NCBI GenBank assembly: GCA_964468185.1
Contig: CAYXTR010000015.1
Span: 61,837-125,836, forward strand
Length of the DNA stretch: 64,000 nt
Source: JANQFV01 sp964468185
Lineage (GTDB): Bacteria > Planctomycetota > Phycisphaerae > UBA1845 > Fen-1342
Direction: 5' to 3'
The translations under genes and the position numbers were made by a program. The notes beneath the pieces are model-generated. The model saw nothing but the letters and a program-made list of their open reading frames with translations. It made no database searches and was not told the origin of the DNA. Shown piece after piece: positions 27,445-35,100 of this stretch. Numbering within the stretch: position 1 is the stretch's first letter; each line of letters opens with the position of its first letter.

Positions 27445-27648
27445 TCCCCACTCAAGCCCTCAACCCCTCAGATCCTCTCTTTCCCGATCTCTCCCCCACG
27501 TCCACACCCGTCAGGCGACGCCCACCACCCGCCCTTCACGAAGAAAATCGAGCAAACACGGCCGACCGACGTGACTCGCCCCCCAACCCGCCAAATGCTG
27601 GTGCCACTACCGTGCCAGCAGCGCTCGCAAGCTCACTTGACATACCAA

Positions 27649-27772
27649 CCCCGCGCAGCGGCCAACAACCCCCGCGCCACCAACCTGGATCCCTCGACCC
27701 CTGGGTCCCTGGGCACCTTTCCCCCGGCACTCCCACACTCGAATCCTCAAATCCTCAGCCCCTCAGATCCTC
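27649..27772. repeat. 124-bp composite direct repeat, copy 1
   Basis: Begins CCCCGCGCAGCGGCCAAC and ends in CCCCTCAGATCCTC. It matches copy 2 (27797-27921) at all but a handful of positions, with a 24-base spacer. Confidence 0.85.
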
Positions 27773-27796
27773 TCGATCCCACGTTCCCACGTCCCA

Positions 27797-27921
27797 CCCC
27801 GCGCAGCGGCCAACAACCCCCGCGCCACCAACCTGGACCCCTCGACCCCTGGGTCCCTGGGCCCCTTTGCCCCCGGCACTCCCACACTCAAATCCTCAGA
27901 TCCTCAGCCCCTCAGATCCTC
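27797..27921. repeat. 124-bp composite direct repeat, copy 2
   Basis: Nearly identical to copy 1. Its right end (from 27896) runs into the 3' end of the GGDEF gene, so that protein's C-terminal residues are encoded by repeat DNA. Confidence 0.85.
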
Positions 27922-29224
27922 CCCTCTCGATCTCTCGATCTCTCACCCCCTCAATCTCCTCTCCCTCCCCCTGCGCCGCCAGCCGAATATGCCCCTTCCC
28001 GTTCCGCTTCGCCTCCAACAGCGCCAGGTCCGCCGCCCGCATGATGTCCGCCCGCGTCTTCCCATCCCACGGAAAACACGCCAGCCCCCCACTGATCGTC
28101 ACCGGCCCCGGCGCGTCCGGCCCCAGACACTTGAAATCATGCGCCCGGATGATCGACCCAAACCGCTCCGCCACCACCAGCGCATCCGAAGGATGCTGCG
28201 ACCCCGGCACCCGCAGCTGCTCCGCATCCCACAAAATCACCGCAAACTCGTCACCGCCGTACCGCGCCACCACGTCCCGCTCACGCGAGCACCGCGTCAG
28301 CAGCACCGCCACTTCTCGAATCAGTGCATCCCCCGTGTCATGCCCATACTTGTCGTTGTAAGTCTTGAAATCGTCGATGTCGAACAGCACCACCGTCACA
28401 CGCAGCCGCTCATCCGCCGCCCGCGCCAGCAGCTCATCCAGCGTCGCATCAAAATACCGCCGATTGCGCAGCCCACTCAGATCATCCCGCCACGCCAGCT
28501 CCTGCCACCGCGCCTGCTCCGTCGCCTGCGACAGAATCGTCTCGATCAACCGCGCATACTCCGCCAGCCGCCCGGCATCCCGCGTCGAGTACGTCCCCTG
28601 CACCCGCCGACCCAACGCCAGCCCGCCCACGATCCGCTCCTGCTGCCGCAGCGGCTCCTGCAACACCGGCGACGCCGCCGTCCCCGCCGTCGCACTCTGC
28701 TCGTCGAACTGCACTGTCACCCCTTCCGCATCAAACACCGCTTGCAGCAGCTTCGCCACCCGCAGCAGACTCGCCGCCAGCCCCTCGCCGAGGTTCTGCA
28801 GAATCTCGCTCAGACGCGTGATCTCATCAATCGATGGCGCCCGCACCGCCTCCCCATCCCACGCTACCTTCCGTGCCGGCCGCAGCGCCAGCGACTGCTC
28901 CAAATCCTCCGCCAGCACCGGCTCCAGCACATAATCATCCGCCCCCGCCCGCAACGCCTCCCGCGCCCGCGGCTCATCCGCCGCCGAACACGTCACCACA
29001 ATCCGCGCCCGTGGCGACACATCCCGCAAATTGCGTATCGCCCGCAACGCCTGCCCGCCCGTCGTCAGCGACACCACGACGCCGTCATACTCCTCATGCC
29101 CCGCCGACCACAGCCCGCTCAGCAGCGCATCCGTGGTCACGCTGCGACACCGCGGCAGCGCACGTTGCACCGTGCCGCCGAGTGCAGCGGGACCGATCAC
29201 CAGGATGCGCGCGTCACGTCGCAT
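27896..29224 (-). CDS. Diguanylate cyclase with N-terminal receiver-like domain
   Basis: 442 residues. Residues 1-120 resemble a receiver domain (RILVIGPAALGG, YDGVVVSL, RIVVTCSA, GADDYVLEP), but the usual phosphoacceptor Asp is replaced in GVVVSLTT, so it is probably not phosphorylated. A linker (about 130-235) precedes the GGDEF domain with DDLSGLRNRR, VVLFDIDDFKTYNDKYGH and the intact active site RYGGDEFAVIL, indicating cyclic-di-GMP synthesis. The last 24 residues (EGVRDREIERGG...) lie in the intergenic repeat and are not part of the domain. AAGGAAG precedes the ATG at 29224. Confidence 0.92.
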   Translation of the reverse strand: MRRDARILVIGPAALGGTVQRALPRCRSVTTDALLSGLWSAGHEEYDGVVVSLTTGGQALRAIRNLRDVSPRARIVVTCSAADEPRAREALRAGADDYVLEPVLAEDLEQSLALRPARKVAWDGEAVRAPSIDEITRLSEILQNLGEGLAASLLRVAKLLQAVFDAEGVTVQFDEQSATAGTAASPVLQEPLRQQERIVGGLALGRRVQGTYSTRDAGRLAEYARLIETILSQATEQARWQELAWRDDLSGLRNRRYFDATLDELLARAADERLRVTVVLFDIDDFKTYNDKYGHDTGDALIREVAVLLTRCSRERDVVARYGGDEFAVILWDAEQLRVPGSQHPSDALVVAERFGSIIRAHDFKCLGPDAPGPVTISGGLACFPWDGKTRADIMRAADLALLEAKRNGKGHIRLAAQGEGEEIEGVRDREIERGGSEGLRI

Positions 29225-29271
29225 GCGTGCTTCCTTACCCCAGTCCCGGACGCTGCCCGGCCAACGCCGGC

Positions 29272-29955
29272 TCAGGCATCGCCGGAATTATCCAGCAGGG
29301 CCGAGAGCTCCTCAGCCGTCAATATCGCGCGCGGCGGCGCTTGCGGAATATCCATCTGCGATTTCGTCACCGGACGCTGCGCCGCCGCTTCCGCTGTCTC
29401 TTCGCGCGCCGCCTCTCGTTCTATCACCGGCGTCGCGGCCGCTGTGCCCTCCCGCTCCACAGTGCGCGTCGCAGGTAACGGCGCCGGCGTCGTGGGCGCC
29501 GCCGGCGCGTGCGGCACAACCGCCGGCTGCGCGTGTGCAGCACCCACCACCACTGGCACCGCCGCCGTATGCTGACCATACAACCGCCCCGCCAGATCGT
29601 TCGGCGAGCGCCCCAGAATACTGCGCAACGCCGCCGCCGAACTGCACGTCAACACATACGGCAACGCATCAAACAGCGGCGCGTTCGTCGTCGCCCCATA
29701 AACCACCATCCCCACCCGCGGCCACGTCTGCCGTATATACGGAACGATGTTGAACTCGCTCGGTGCCAGCCAGTCGATGCCCACCAGCACCAAGTCCGGC
29801 ACGCGGTCATAGTGCTTCAGCAGATACGCGCAGGCTTCATATACATCATCAAAACGTACCGTCTCGACGCCATACTCCGCCAACCAGGCCTCAACCGCCC
29901 GCCCCGTCGCACGCTGGCCCGTGCATATGTGAATAGCGCTGCAAATGTCGTCCAC
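29272..29955 (-). CDS. Receiver-like regulatory protein of unknown function
   Basis: About 227 residues from a GTG at 29955 (GAGGG upstream); the frame is open to a GTG at 30012, but a promoter-like -10 lies only 2 bases above that. The N-terminal 120 residues look like a divergent receiver fold (AIHICTGQ, DLVLVGIDWLAP, VGMVVYGATT). The remainder is an Ala/Pro/Thr-rich linker and a short helix (LTAEELSALLDNSG). It ends 47 bases before the diguanylate cyclase gene, so the two likely work together in signalling. Confidence 0.7.
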   Translation of the reverse strand: MDDICSAIHICTGQRATGRAVEAWLAEYGVETVRFDDVYEACAYLLKHYDRVPDLVLVGIDWLAPSEFNIVPYIRQTWPRVGMVVYGATTNAPLFDALPYVLTCSSAAALRSILGRSPNDLAGRLYGQHTAAVPVVVGAAHAQPAVVPHAPAAPTTPAPLPATRTVEREGTAAATPVIEREAAREETAEAAAQRPVTKSQMDIPQAPPRAILTAEELSALLDNSGDA

Positions 29956-30014
29956 GCCACCGATCCCTCGCGAGCGCTTCTGCGCTCGTTTCACCTCAAC
30001 CACCTTGATCACAC

Positions 30015-30044
30015 ATGTTACTCCGGCTGGTTGTACGATGTCAA
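30015..30044 (-). promoter_or_regulatory. Sigma-70-like promoter for the receiver-like gene
   Basis: On the minus strand TTGACA (30044-30039), an 18-base spacer and TAACAT (30020-30015), reading toward the receiver-like and GGDEF genes. The -35 is a perfect match. Confidence 0.5.
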
Positions 30045-30076
30045 AATGGGTAAGTGCGGCTGGAGGTTGGACTTCC

Positions 30077-30109
30077 GGACTTTCGCAGGACTTTTTGCGG
30101 ACTGTTCGC
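30077..30109 (+). repeat. Three tandem 11-bp iteron-like repeats
   Basis: GGACTTTCGCA, GGACTTTTTGC and GGACTGTTCGC follow each other without gaps, with a further GGACTT at 30069. The 11-base period is close to one helical turn, which would place bound proteins on one face of the DNA. Confidence 0.55.
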
Positions 30110-30208
30110 GCGGTCTGCGGGCACGTGGCGGCCGTGCTGCGCGTACTATCGGACCCTGGCCACGTGCGGCACTCACACCTGAGCTACGGATGAACTCCCA
30201 GCCGGAGC

Positions 30209-30222
30209 GTTTCACGTGAAAC
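30209..30222. promoter_or_regulatory. parS-like ParB-binding palindrome
   Basis: GTTTCACGTGAAAC, the exact core of the bacterial chromosomal parS consensus (TGTTTCACGTGAAACA), flanked by C and G so that a 16-base perfect palindrome results. It lies 50 bases from the dnaB stop at the composition switch. Confidence 0.65.
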
Positions 30223-30271
30223 GTCGCCGTCGTGTCCGATCATCTCTGCGCGCAAGCTGTAGCGACCGGCA

Positions 30272-31786
30272 TCAGAAAGGCGTGTCATCGACGGTCGCGG
30301 ATGGTTCAAAGGCTGGTGCCGCATGGCCTGGCATGTGGTTGTCGAACCGCGTGAAGTTCTTGTTGAAGTGCAGTTTAATCTTGCCGGTCGGTCCGTTGCG
30401 CTGTTTGTCGATGATCAGCTCAGCGACATTCTCTTCCGGATCGACCATGCCGCCCCCGTCGCCATCCTCGGCGCCGCCCTTGTCCCGATAATACGCCTCA
30501 CGGTGCAAGAGCGCAATCACGTCCGCATCCTGCTCAATGGCACCAGACTCGCGCAAATCACTCATGCGCGGCCGATTGCCGCGTCGTGACTTGTCTTCGG
30601 TGCTGCGATTGAGCTGCGCCATCGCCACCACCGGGACGTTCAGGTCTTTCGCGAGCGCCTTGAGGCCGCGGGAAATGGCGGCAACTTCGATCTGGCGATT
30701 CTCACTGCGCGGGCCGCGCATGAGCTGAAGGTAGTCCAGGAAGATAGCGCGAATATCGTGCCGACGAGCGGCCATGCGCGCCCGGGCGCGTAATTCGAGG
30801 ATGGTCAGGTCCGAGGTGTCGTCCACCAGCAGCGGCGCCGTGCTGAGATCCTGCGCCACCTGCTGCAAGCGGCGGAGGTCATCATTGCTGTGCCGTCCGC
30901 GGCGCAGCAGGTGCGAATTGACACGTGCCCGGCTGCACAGGATGCGCTGGGCGAGTTGCTGCTGGCTCATTTCGAGCGAGAAGAACAGCACAGGTCTGCG
31001 CTCGATGATCGCGAGGTGTTCGGCGACGTTGAGGCCAAACGCCGTCTTGCCCATGGAGGGGCGTCCGGCGACGATGATGAGTTCGCCGCGCTGCAGACCG
31101 CAGGTAAGCTGGTCGAATTCGATGAAGCCGGACGGCTCGCCGGTGAGGGCGTCCTCGCCCCGGCGTTCGATGGTCTTGAACGCTTCCTGGACAAGGATGG
31201 AGAGTTCGCGGGCTTCGCCGGAGACGCGTCGTTCGGTGACGTCGAAGATGAGTTTTTCGGCTTCGTCGAGGACTTCGCGGGCCGGCTGTTCGCTGTCGAG
31301 GGCGTTTTCGGCGACGCGCTGGGTGGCGTAGACGAGTTGCCGGAGGAGGTATTTGTCGTAGACGATGGTGGCGTAGTGTGCGGCGCGCAGGGCGGACGGC
31401 ACGGCGCCGACGAAGCCGCCGAGGAAGTCGAACCCGCCGAGTTTCTCCCAGAGTCCCCGGCGGGAGAGTTCTTCCTTGATGATGACGCCGTCGAGGGGCT
31501 GGTCGTCGACGTAGAGTTTGACGAGGATGTCGTAGAGTTGCTGGTGACTCTCGCGTGCGAAGACGCTTGCGCCGGCATCGCGCAAGACGTTGATGACTTC
31601 GCTGATGGCCTCCTTTTCGAGGAGCATCGAGCCGAGCGTGGCGCGCTCGGCTTCGAGGTCCTGCGGCAGGAGTCGATCGAAAACGGACGGCGCGTTACTC
31701 GATGCGTTCGCCGTGTGGCTCAGCGTCGGTGTCGGTGTCGAACTCGTCTCCGGCTGTGTCTTCGTCTTCGTCGGCTTCGAGCTCAT
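30272..31786 (-). CDS. dnaB: Replicative DNA helicase DnaB
   Basis: 504 residues from the ATG at 31786, set by AAGGAGG 8 bases upstream. Hexameric helicase of the replication fork. Seen are the N-terminal domain (LPQDLEAERATLGSMLL), Walker A IIVAGRPSMGKTAFGLNV, FFSLEMSQQQLAQRI, Walker B IRAIFLDYLQLM and the DnaB H4 region ending ALLHREAYY. The first 35 residues are a Ser/Thr/Pro-rich tail, encoded in a different frame over the 3' end of rplI (92-base overlap). It is the last gene of a long operon and ends beside the candidate origin. Confidence 0.96.
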   Translation of the reverse strand: MSSKPTKTKTQPETSSTPTPTLSHTANASSNAPSVFDRLLPQDLEAERATLGSMLLEKEAISEVINVLRDAGASVFARESHQQLYDILVKLYVDDQPLDGVIIKEELSRRGLWEKLGGFDFLGGFVGAVPSALRAAHYATIVYDKYLLRQLVYATQRVAENALDSEQPAREVLDEAEKLIFDVTERRVSGEARELSILVQEAFKTIERRGEDALTGEPSGFIEFDQLTCGLQRGELIIVAGRPSMGKTAFGLNVAEHLAIIERRPVLFFSLEMSQQQLAQRILCSRARVNSHLLRRGRHSNDDLRRLQQVAQDLSTAPLLVDDTSDLTILELRARARMAARRHDIRAIFLDYLQLMRGPRSENRQIEVAAISRGLKALAKDLNVPVVAMAQLNRSTEDKSRRGNRPRMSDLRESGAIEQDADVIALLHREAYYRDKGGAEDGDGGGMVDPEENVAELIIDKQRNGPTGKIKLHFNKNFTRFDNHMPGHAAPAFEPSATVDDTPF

Positions 31787-32240
31787 CCAGGGCGCCTCCT
31801 TCGCGTACGACCCAGACCTTGATTTCGGTCTGGATTTCATCCGTGAATTCGATCCGTACCATGCGATTATCGATGGTACGAATGGCGCCGTCCAGCACGA
31901 TATACTCGGGATCGATATTAAAGCCCTGCTGAGCGAGGTGATGTGCGATGTCGCGCGCCGTAACTGACCCGTACAGCGTACCTTCCGGGTTGGCAGCGGC
32001 CTCGATCGTGACCGAGACATCTTTCAACTGCTCGACCAGATCCTGGTATTGCTTGAGGCGCATCGCGCGTTCGGCGGCCGCGGCGCGCTTGCGCTCTTCG
32101 ATGGCGGCAATGTTTTCTTCGGTAGGTTCGGTGGCAAGTCGTTGGGGCAAGAGATAATTCCGCGCGTAGCCAGCCTTGACGTCGACGATGTCGCCAACGT
32201 GGCCGAGCTTACGCACGTCTTCAAGCAAGAGTAACCGCAT
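31695..32240 (-). CDS. rplI: Ribosomal protein bL9
   Basis: 181 residues from ATG 32240 (GGAG upstream). The N-terminal rRNA-binding domain shows MRLLLLEDVRKLGHVGDIV and KAGYARNYLLPQRLA, then the connecting helix and the C-terminal domain. About 30 residues longer than usual, with a very acidic tail (ELEADEDEDTAGDEF...). This extra tail overlaps the dnaB start region in another frame. Confidence 0.95.
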   Translation of the reverse strand: MRLLLLEDVRKLGHVGDIVDVKAGYARNYLLPQRLATEPTEENIAAIEERKRAAAAERAMRLKQYQDLVEQLKDVSVTIEAAANPEGTLYGSVTARDIAHHLAQQGFNIDPEYIVLDGAIRTIDNRMVRIEFTDEIQTEIKVWVVREGGALDELEADEDEDTAGDEFDTDTDAEPHGERIE

Positions 32241-32349
32241 GGGGTGAGTCTCCGTGTTCCAATTCAGCCTGGGGCCGTGAATCCGCGCGTCATGGCACAC
32301 TGCTTTGACCAGCGTACACATGGGCCGGCGAACGCTTGGATAGCCCTGA

Positions 32350-32601
32350 TCAAGTGACGTACGGCATCAGCGCCATGAACCGGGCGCGCTTGAGCGCCAG
32401 GGCAACGCGGCGTTGTGAGACGGCGTCGAGCCCGGTGCGTTTGCGCGAGAACAGCTTGCCCTGCGCGCTGGTGAGGCGCTGGAGCATGGGGATGTCCTTG
32501 TAATCGATATCCTCCGGGTTGATCCGGGGGCCGTGGATCCGCGGTCCGTCGCCGCGGCTGCGTTTCTTCTTACGTCGTCGTGACATCGCTTTGGCACTCA
32601 T
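32350..32601 (-). CDS. rpsR: Ribosomal protein bS18
   Basis: 83 residues from the ATG at 32601 with GAGGAG upstream. Conserved IDYKDIPMLQRLTSAQGKL and the RRVALALKRARFMALMPY end are typical of S18; the basic N-terminus (SRRRKKKRSRG) is common. It lies between ssb and rplI, the classic order of this operon. Confidence 0.95.
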   Translation of the reverse strand: MSAKAMSRRRKKKRSRGDGPRIHGPRINPEDIDYKDIPMLQRLTSAQGKLFSRKRTGLDAVSQRRVALALKRARFMALMPYVT

Positions 32602-32634
32602 AAGCAACTCCTCGCAGATGCGAACAGGTGGTTT

Positions 32635-33093
32635 CTAGAAAGGAATGTCGTCGTCCGTTGGGGGGGGTGGTTGATCATCGCGCTGGTCCTGGCGGCCGGA
32701 GCCGCTGGCTGAGGCGTCGCCGCGCTGCTGGTAGCCGCCACCGCCTTCGCTCGGGCCGTCGCCGCGGCCGCCGAGGAATTGGAAGTTCTCAACCACGACA
32801 CTATGTTTCGAGCGTTTCTGGCCGTCCTGGCCAGTCCAGGTGTCGTAGCGGAGATGTCCCTCAACCAGCATGGGCTGCCCACGCCGCATGTACTGGTTGA
32901 TGATCTCGCCGGGCTTGCCAAAGGCGGAGATGTCGATGAAGCAGACATCCTCGCGGGTATTGCCTTCGCGATCGCGTCGGCGGCGGTTGACGGCCATCCC
33001 GAATTCGCAGACGGCGGTGTTACTGGGCAGGTAGCGCAGCTCGGGATCGCGTGTGAGGTTTCCGATCAGAATGACTCTGTTGTAGTTGGCCAT
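32635..33093 (-). CDS. ssb: Single-stranded DNA-binding protein
   Basis: 152 residues from the ATG at 33093 (GGAAGG upstream). OB-fold with NRVILIGNLTRDPELRYLP, then VEGHLRYDTWTGQDGQKR and VVVENFQFLG. A Gly-rich linker leads to the acidic tip DDDIPF that recruits replication and repair proteins. It sits between rpsF and rpsR, where the same mRNA supplies replication and ribosome parts. Confidence 0.96.
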   Translation of the reverse strand: MANYNRVILIGNLTRDPELRYLPSNTAVCEFGMAVNRRRRDREGNTREDVCFIDISAFGKPGEIINQYMRRGQPMLVEGHLRYDTWTGQDGQKRSKHSVVVENFQFLGGRGDGPSEGGGGYQQRGDASASGSGRQDQRDDQPPPPTDDDIPF

Positions 33094-33149
33094 GGTCTGC
33101 ACCTTCCGTGAAACTGGAAACGGCCGGTTCTACGCGTTGCCGAGGCGCC

Positions 33150-33755
33150 TCAGGACGAGGTATCCGCTGCGGGGCCTGTCCCGGAGGGCGTTTCGGCGGG
33201 TGCCGGTGGTTTCGGTTCGGGTTCGCCGCCGGCATCGTCACCGCCAGTCATCTGATCTGCGCCGGCTTCCTGAGGCGGAGCGCCGCGGTCTTCGCCGCGG
33301 TCACGGCTTCGGTCGCGGTCGCGGCCACGATCGCGGTCGCGGTCACGATCACGATCACGATCGCGGCCACCGCCGCCGCGCCGGTCGCCCCGGTCACGGC
33401 CTTCACTGGCGACGGGTGCGATGGGGGTATCCGGCGGTACGGCCTTGAGTTCGGCGAGTTTCTCGTCGGTGAGTTTTTCGGCGCGAAGCATGAGTGCGCG
33501 GAGGACCAACTCACTGAGGCGGACGTCGCGTTCGAGATCGCGGATGCGTTCTGGATCGGCCTCAAAGTAGGTGAGGACGTAGGTACCGCGGCGTCGTTTG
33601 TCGATTTCGTAAGCCAGCTTGCGCTCGTCGTACTTGACGCTGACGAGGAGCTGGGCGTTGATGCGGTCCATGAGTCGCCGCACCTCTTCCTCGATGGCGC
33701 TCCACTCGCGGGTCACGCCGCTGTCAAAGAGGAACATGGCTTCGTAGCGTTTCAA
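33150..33755 (-). CDS. rpsF: Ribosomal protein bS6 with Arg-Asp repeat extension
   Basis: 201 residues from TTG 33755, which overlaps the pth stop as TTGA and has GGAAGGAG upstream. Residues 1-100 are S6 (KRYEAMFLFDSG, KLAYEIDKRRRGTYVLTYF). The rest is an unusual tail: a run of RD dipeptides (about residues 119-155) and an acidic, Pro-rich end. S6 is normally 95-135 residues. The RD run comes from a short DNA tandem repeat (GATCGCGGTCGCGGTCAC type, 33295-33385). Confidence 0.93.
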   Translation of the reverse strand: MKRYEAMFLFDSGVTREWSAIEEEVRRLMDRINAQLLVSVKYDERKLAYEIDKRRRGTYVLTYFEADPERIRDLERDVRLSELVLRALMLRAEKLTDEKLAELKAVPPDTPIAPVASEGRDRGDRRGGGGRDRDRDRDRDRDRGRDRDRSRDRGEDRGAPPQEAGADQMTGGDDAGGEPEPKPPAPAETPSGTGPAADTSS

Positions 33756-34381
33756 TTTGACTCTCCTTCCGAGCGGGCATCGTTGTCTGGCTTCGGTGGT
33801 GGGGATGCCTGCTCCTGTTTTCGATTAAAGCGATTCATGGCGGTTTCGATGCCGTGTCGGGCCCAGCAGGTTGCCGCATCCGCCGCCGTCGAAATGGCGG
33901 CGCTGATGACCGGGCGCTCGTCGGGGTCGAAGCGACTGAGCACATACTCGGTGGTGGCGCTGGGGTGCACCTTGCCGATGCCGATGCGAATCCGGGCGAT
34001 TTCGTCGGTGCTCGTGTGGCGCAGCACATCGAGCATGCCCTTGTGGCCGCCGGCGGAGCCCACAGCCCGCAGCCGCACGCGCCCGACCGGCAGGTCGAGA
34101 TCGTCGTAGATGACCAGCAGGTCGACCGGGTCGAGCTTGTAGAAGCGCAGGACGGCGGCGACGCTGCGGCCACTGAGGTTCATGAACGTCTGCGGCTTGA
34201 GCAGCAACACCCGCTGGCCGGCAAGCTGGGCTTCGCCGAAGAGTGCTTCGTAGTGCCGATCGAAGCGGGTGATCTCGGTGTTGGCGCGACGAGCGATTTC
34301 GTCGACGACGTCGAAGCCGACGTTGTGACGTGACCCCGCGTAGCGCGGACCGGGATTGCCCAGACCGGCAATCAGCTTCAC
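33752..34381 (-). CDS. pth: Peptidyl-tRNA hydrolase
   Basis: 209 residues from GTG 34381, two bases after the rplY stop. It recycles peptidyl-tRNA. Motifs: LIAGLGNPGPRYAGSRHNVGF with the catalytic His at residue 19, LLKPQTFMNLSG, VIYDDLDLPVGRVRLR and GGHKGMLDVLRH. The C-terminal 20 residues are a polar tail. The stop overlaps the rpsF start (TTGA), indicating coupled translation. Confidence 0.96.
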   Translation of the reverse strand: MKLIAGLGNPGPRYAGSRHNVGFDVVDEIARRANTEITRFDRHYEALFGEAQLAGQRVLLLKPQTFMNLSGRSVAAVLRFYKLDPVDLLVIYDDLDLPVGRVRLRAVGSAGGHKGMLDVLRHTSTDEIARIRIGIGKVHPSATTEYVLSRFDPDERPVISAAISTAADAATCWARHGIETAMNRFNRKQEQASPPPKPDNDARSEGESN

Positions 34382-34383
34382 GG

Positions 34384-35043
34384 CTAGTCTCCGCCTTCGC
34401 CTTCACCTTCATCTTCCTCAGGGCCCTTACCGATGACTTCGGGCTCGGCGCCTTCCTCCGCAGCCGTTTCGAGCTCCGCGCCTTCCTCGGGCACTTCGCG
34501 TGGGGGCTGGATGGTGGCGACTGGATCTTCCGGATCGTTGAGCACCGTGACGCCCTCCGGCAGGTCGAGATCCCGCACGTGCAATGTGTCGTTCAGCTTG
34601 AGTTCGTTGATCTTCTTGATGATCGACTGCGGGATGCGCAGGAGGCGGCACTCGATGTCGAGCTCGTTGAGCATTTGATTCAGCACGCCACCTTCGGTGA
34701 CGCCGACGGGGGTGCCCTTGAGCTGGACGGGGACCTGCACCTGGACGCGCTCGTTGGGATCGACCCGCATGAGGTCGATGTGGAGCGGTTCGATCTGGAG
34801 GTGATCGTACTGCACGTCCTTGACGAGGTACTGCTGTGCCTCCTGACCTTCGATGAGCACTTCGATGACGTGCTGGCCGTGTGAGAGGGCTAGTAGGGTG
34901 TCATGTCGCGAGAGCGCGATGTGCTCCGGCGGTTTCTTGTGGCCGTAGATGACGGCCGGGACCATGCCGCGTTTGCGCAAGCGGTCGTTTTCATGACGAC
35001 CGGCAAGCTGGCGGACTTCGCCCTGAATCTTTGTGTGTTCCAT
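34384..35043 (-). CDS. rplY: Ribosomal protein bL25 (TL5/CTC form)
   Basis: 219 residues from ATG 35043. The N-terminal 5S-rRNA-binding domain (RLRKRGMVPAVIYGHKKPPEHIAL) is followed by the TL5-type beta domain (QVPVQLKGTPVGVTEGGVL, LHVRDLDLPEGVTVL). The last 35 residues are strongly acidic, as often in long L25 proteins. It lies directly upstream of pth and 57 bases downstream of prs. Confidence 0.95.
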   Translation of the reverse strand: MEHTKIQGEVRQLAGRHENDRLRKRGMVPAVIYGHKKPPEHIALSRHDTLLALSHGQHVIEVLIEGQEAQQYLVKDVQYDHLQIEPLHIDLMRVDPNERVQVQVPVQLKGTPVGVTEGGVLNQMLNELDIECRLLRIPQSIIKKINELKLNDTLHVRDLDLPEGVTVLNDPEDPVATIQPPREVPEEGAELETAAEEGAEPEVIGKGPEEDEGEGEGGD

Positions 35044-35100
35044 TCCTCAAACTCCCGTGCCAGGTTGGCCGCGGCGGGCCGCGGCTGAGCCGGCGACGCT

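Larger units (their letters stand above)
27123..27895. other. Repeat-rich intergenic region
   Basis: 773 bases with no credible gene. They hold the second CACTGCC hairpin, three or more copies of the CCGCGyAGCGGCCAACAAC module, an 8-bp tandem repeat, CGTTCCCAC units and a 124-bp direct repeat in two copies. It separates the methyltransferase and GGDEF genes. Confidence 0.75.
30013..30271. other. Candidate replication origin / partition region
   Basis: A gene-free gap where plus-strand composition changes from C-rich (left) to G-rich (right). Sampled 60-base lines give 24 C/12 G at 2581 and 32 C/13 G at 14641 on the left, and 16 C/25 G at 35461 and 19 C/24 G at 44161 on the right, in genes of both directions. 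The gap also holds tandem 11-bp repeats and a parS-like palindrome. A C-to-G switch on the plus strand is the sign expected of an origin. No DnaA box (TTATCCACA) and no dnaA/parAB genes are seen. Confidence 0.5.

Noticed and set aside
33295..33385. Regular short repeats that might be a CRISPR array
   Set aside because: Unit is 6-12 bases without spacers and lies inside rpsF, coding for the RD tract. No CRISPR array or cas gene is seen in the window.
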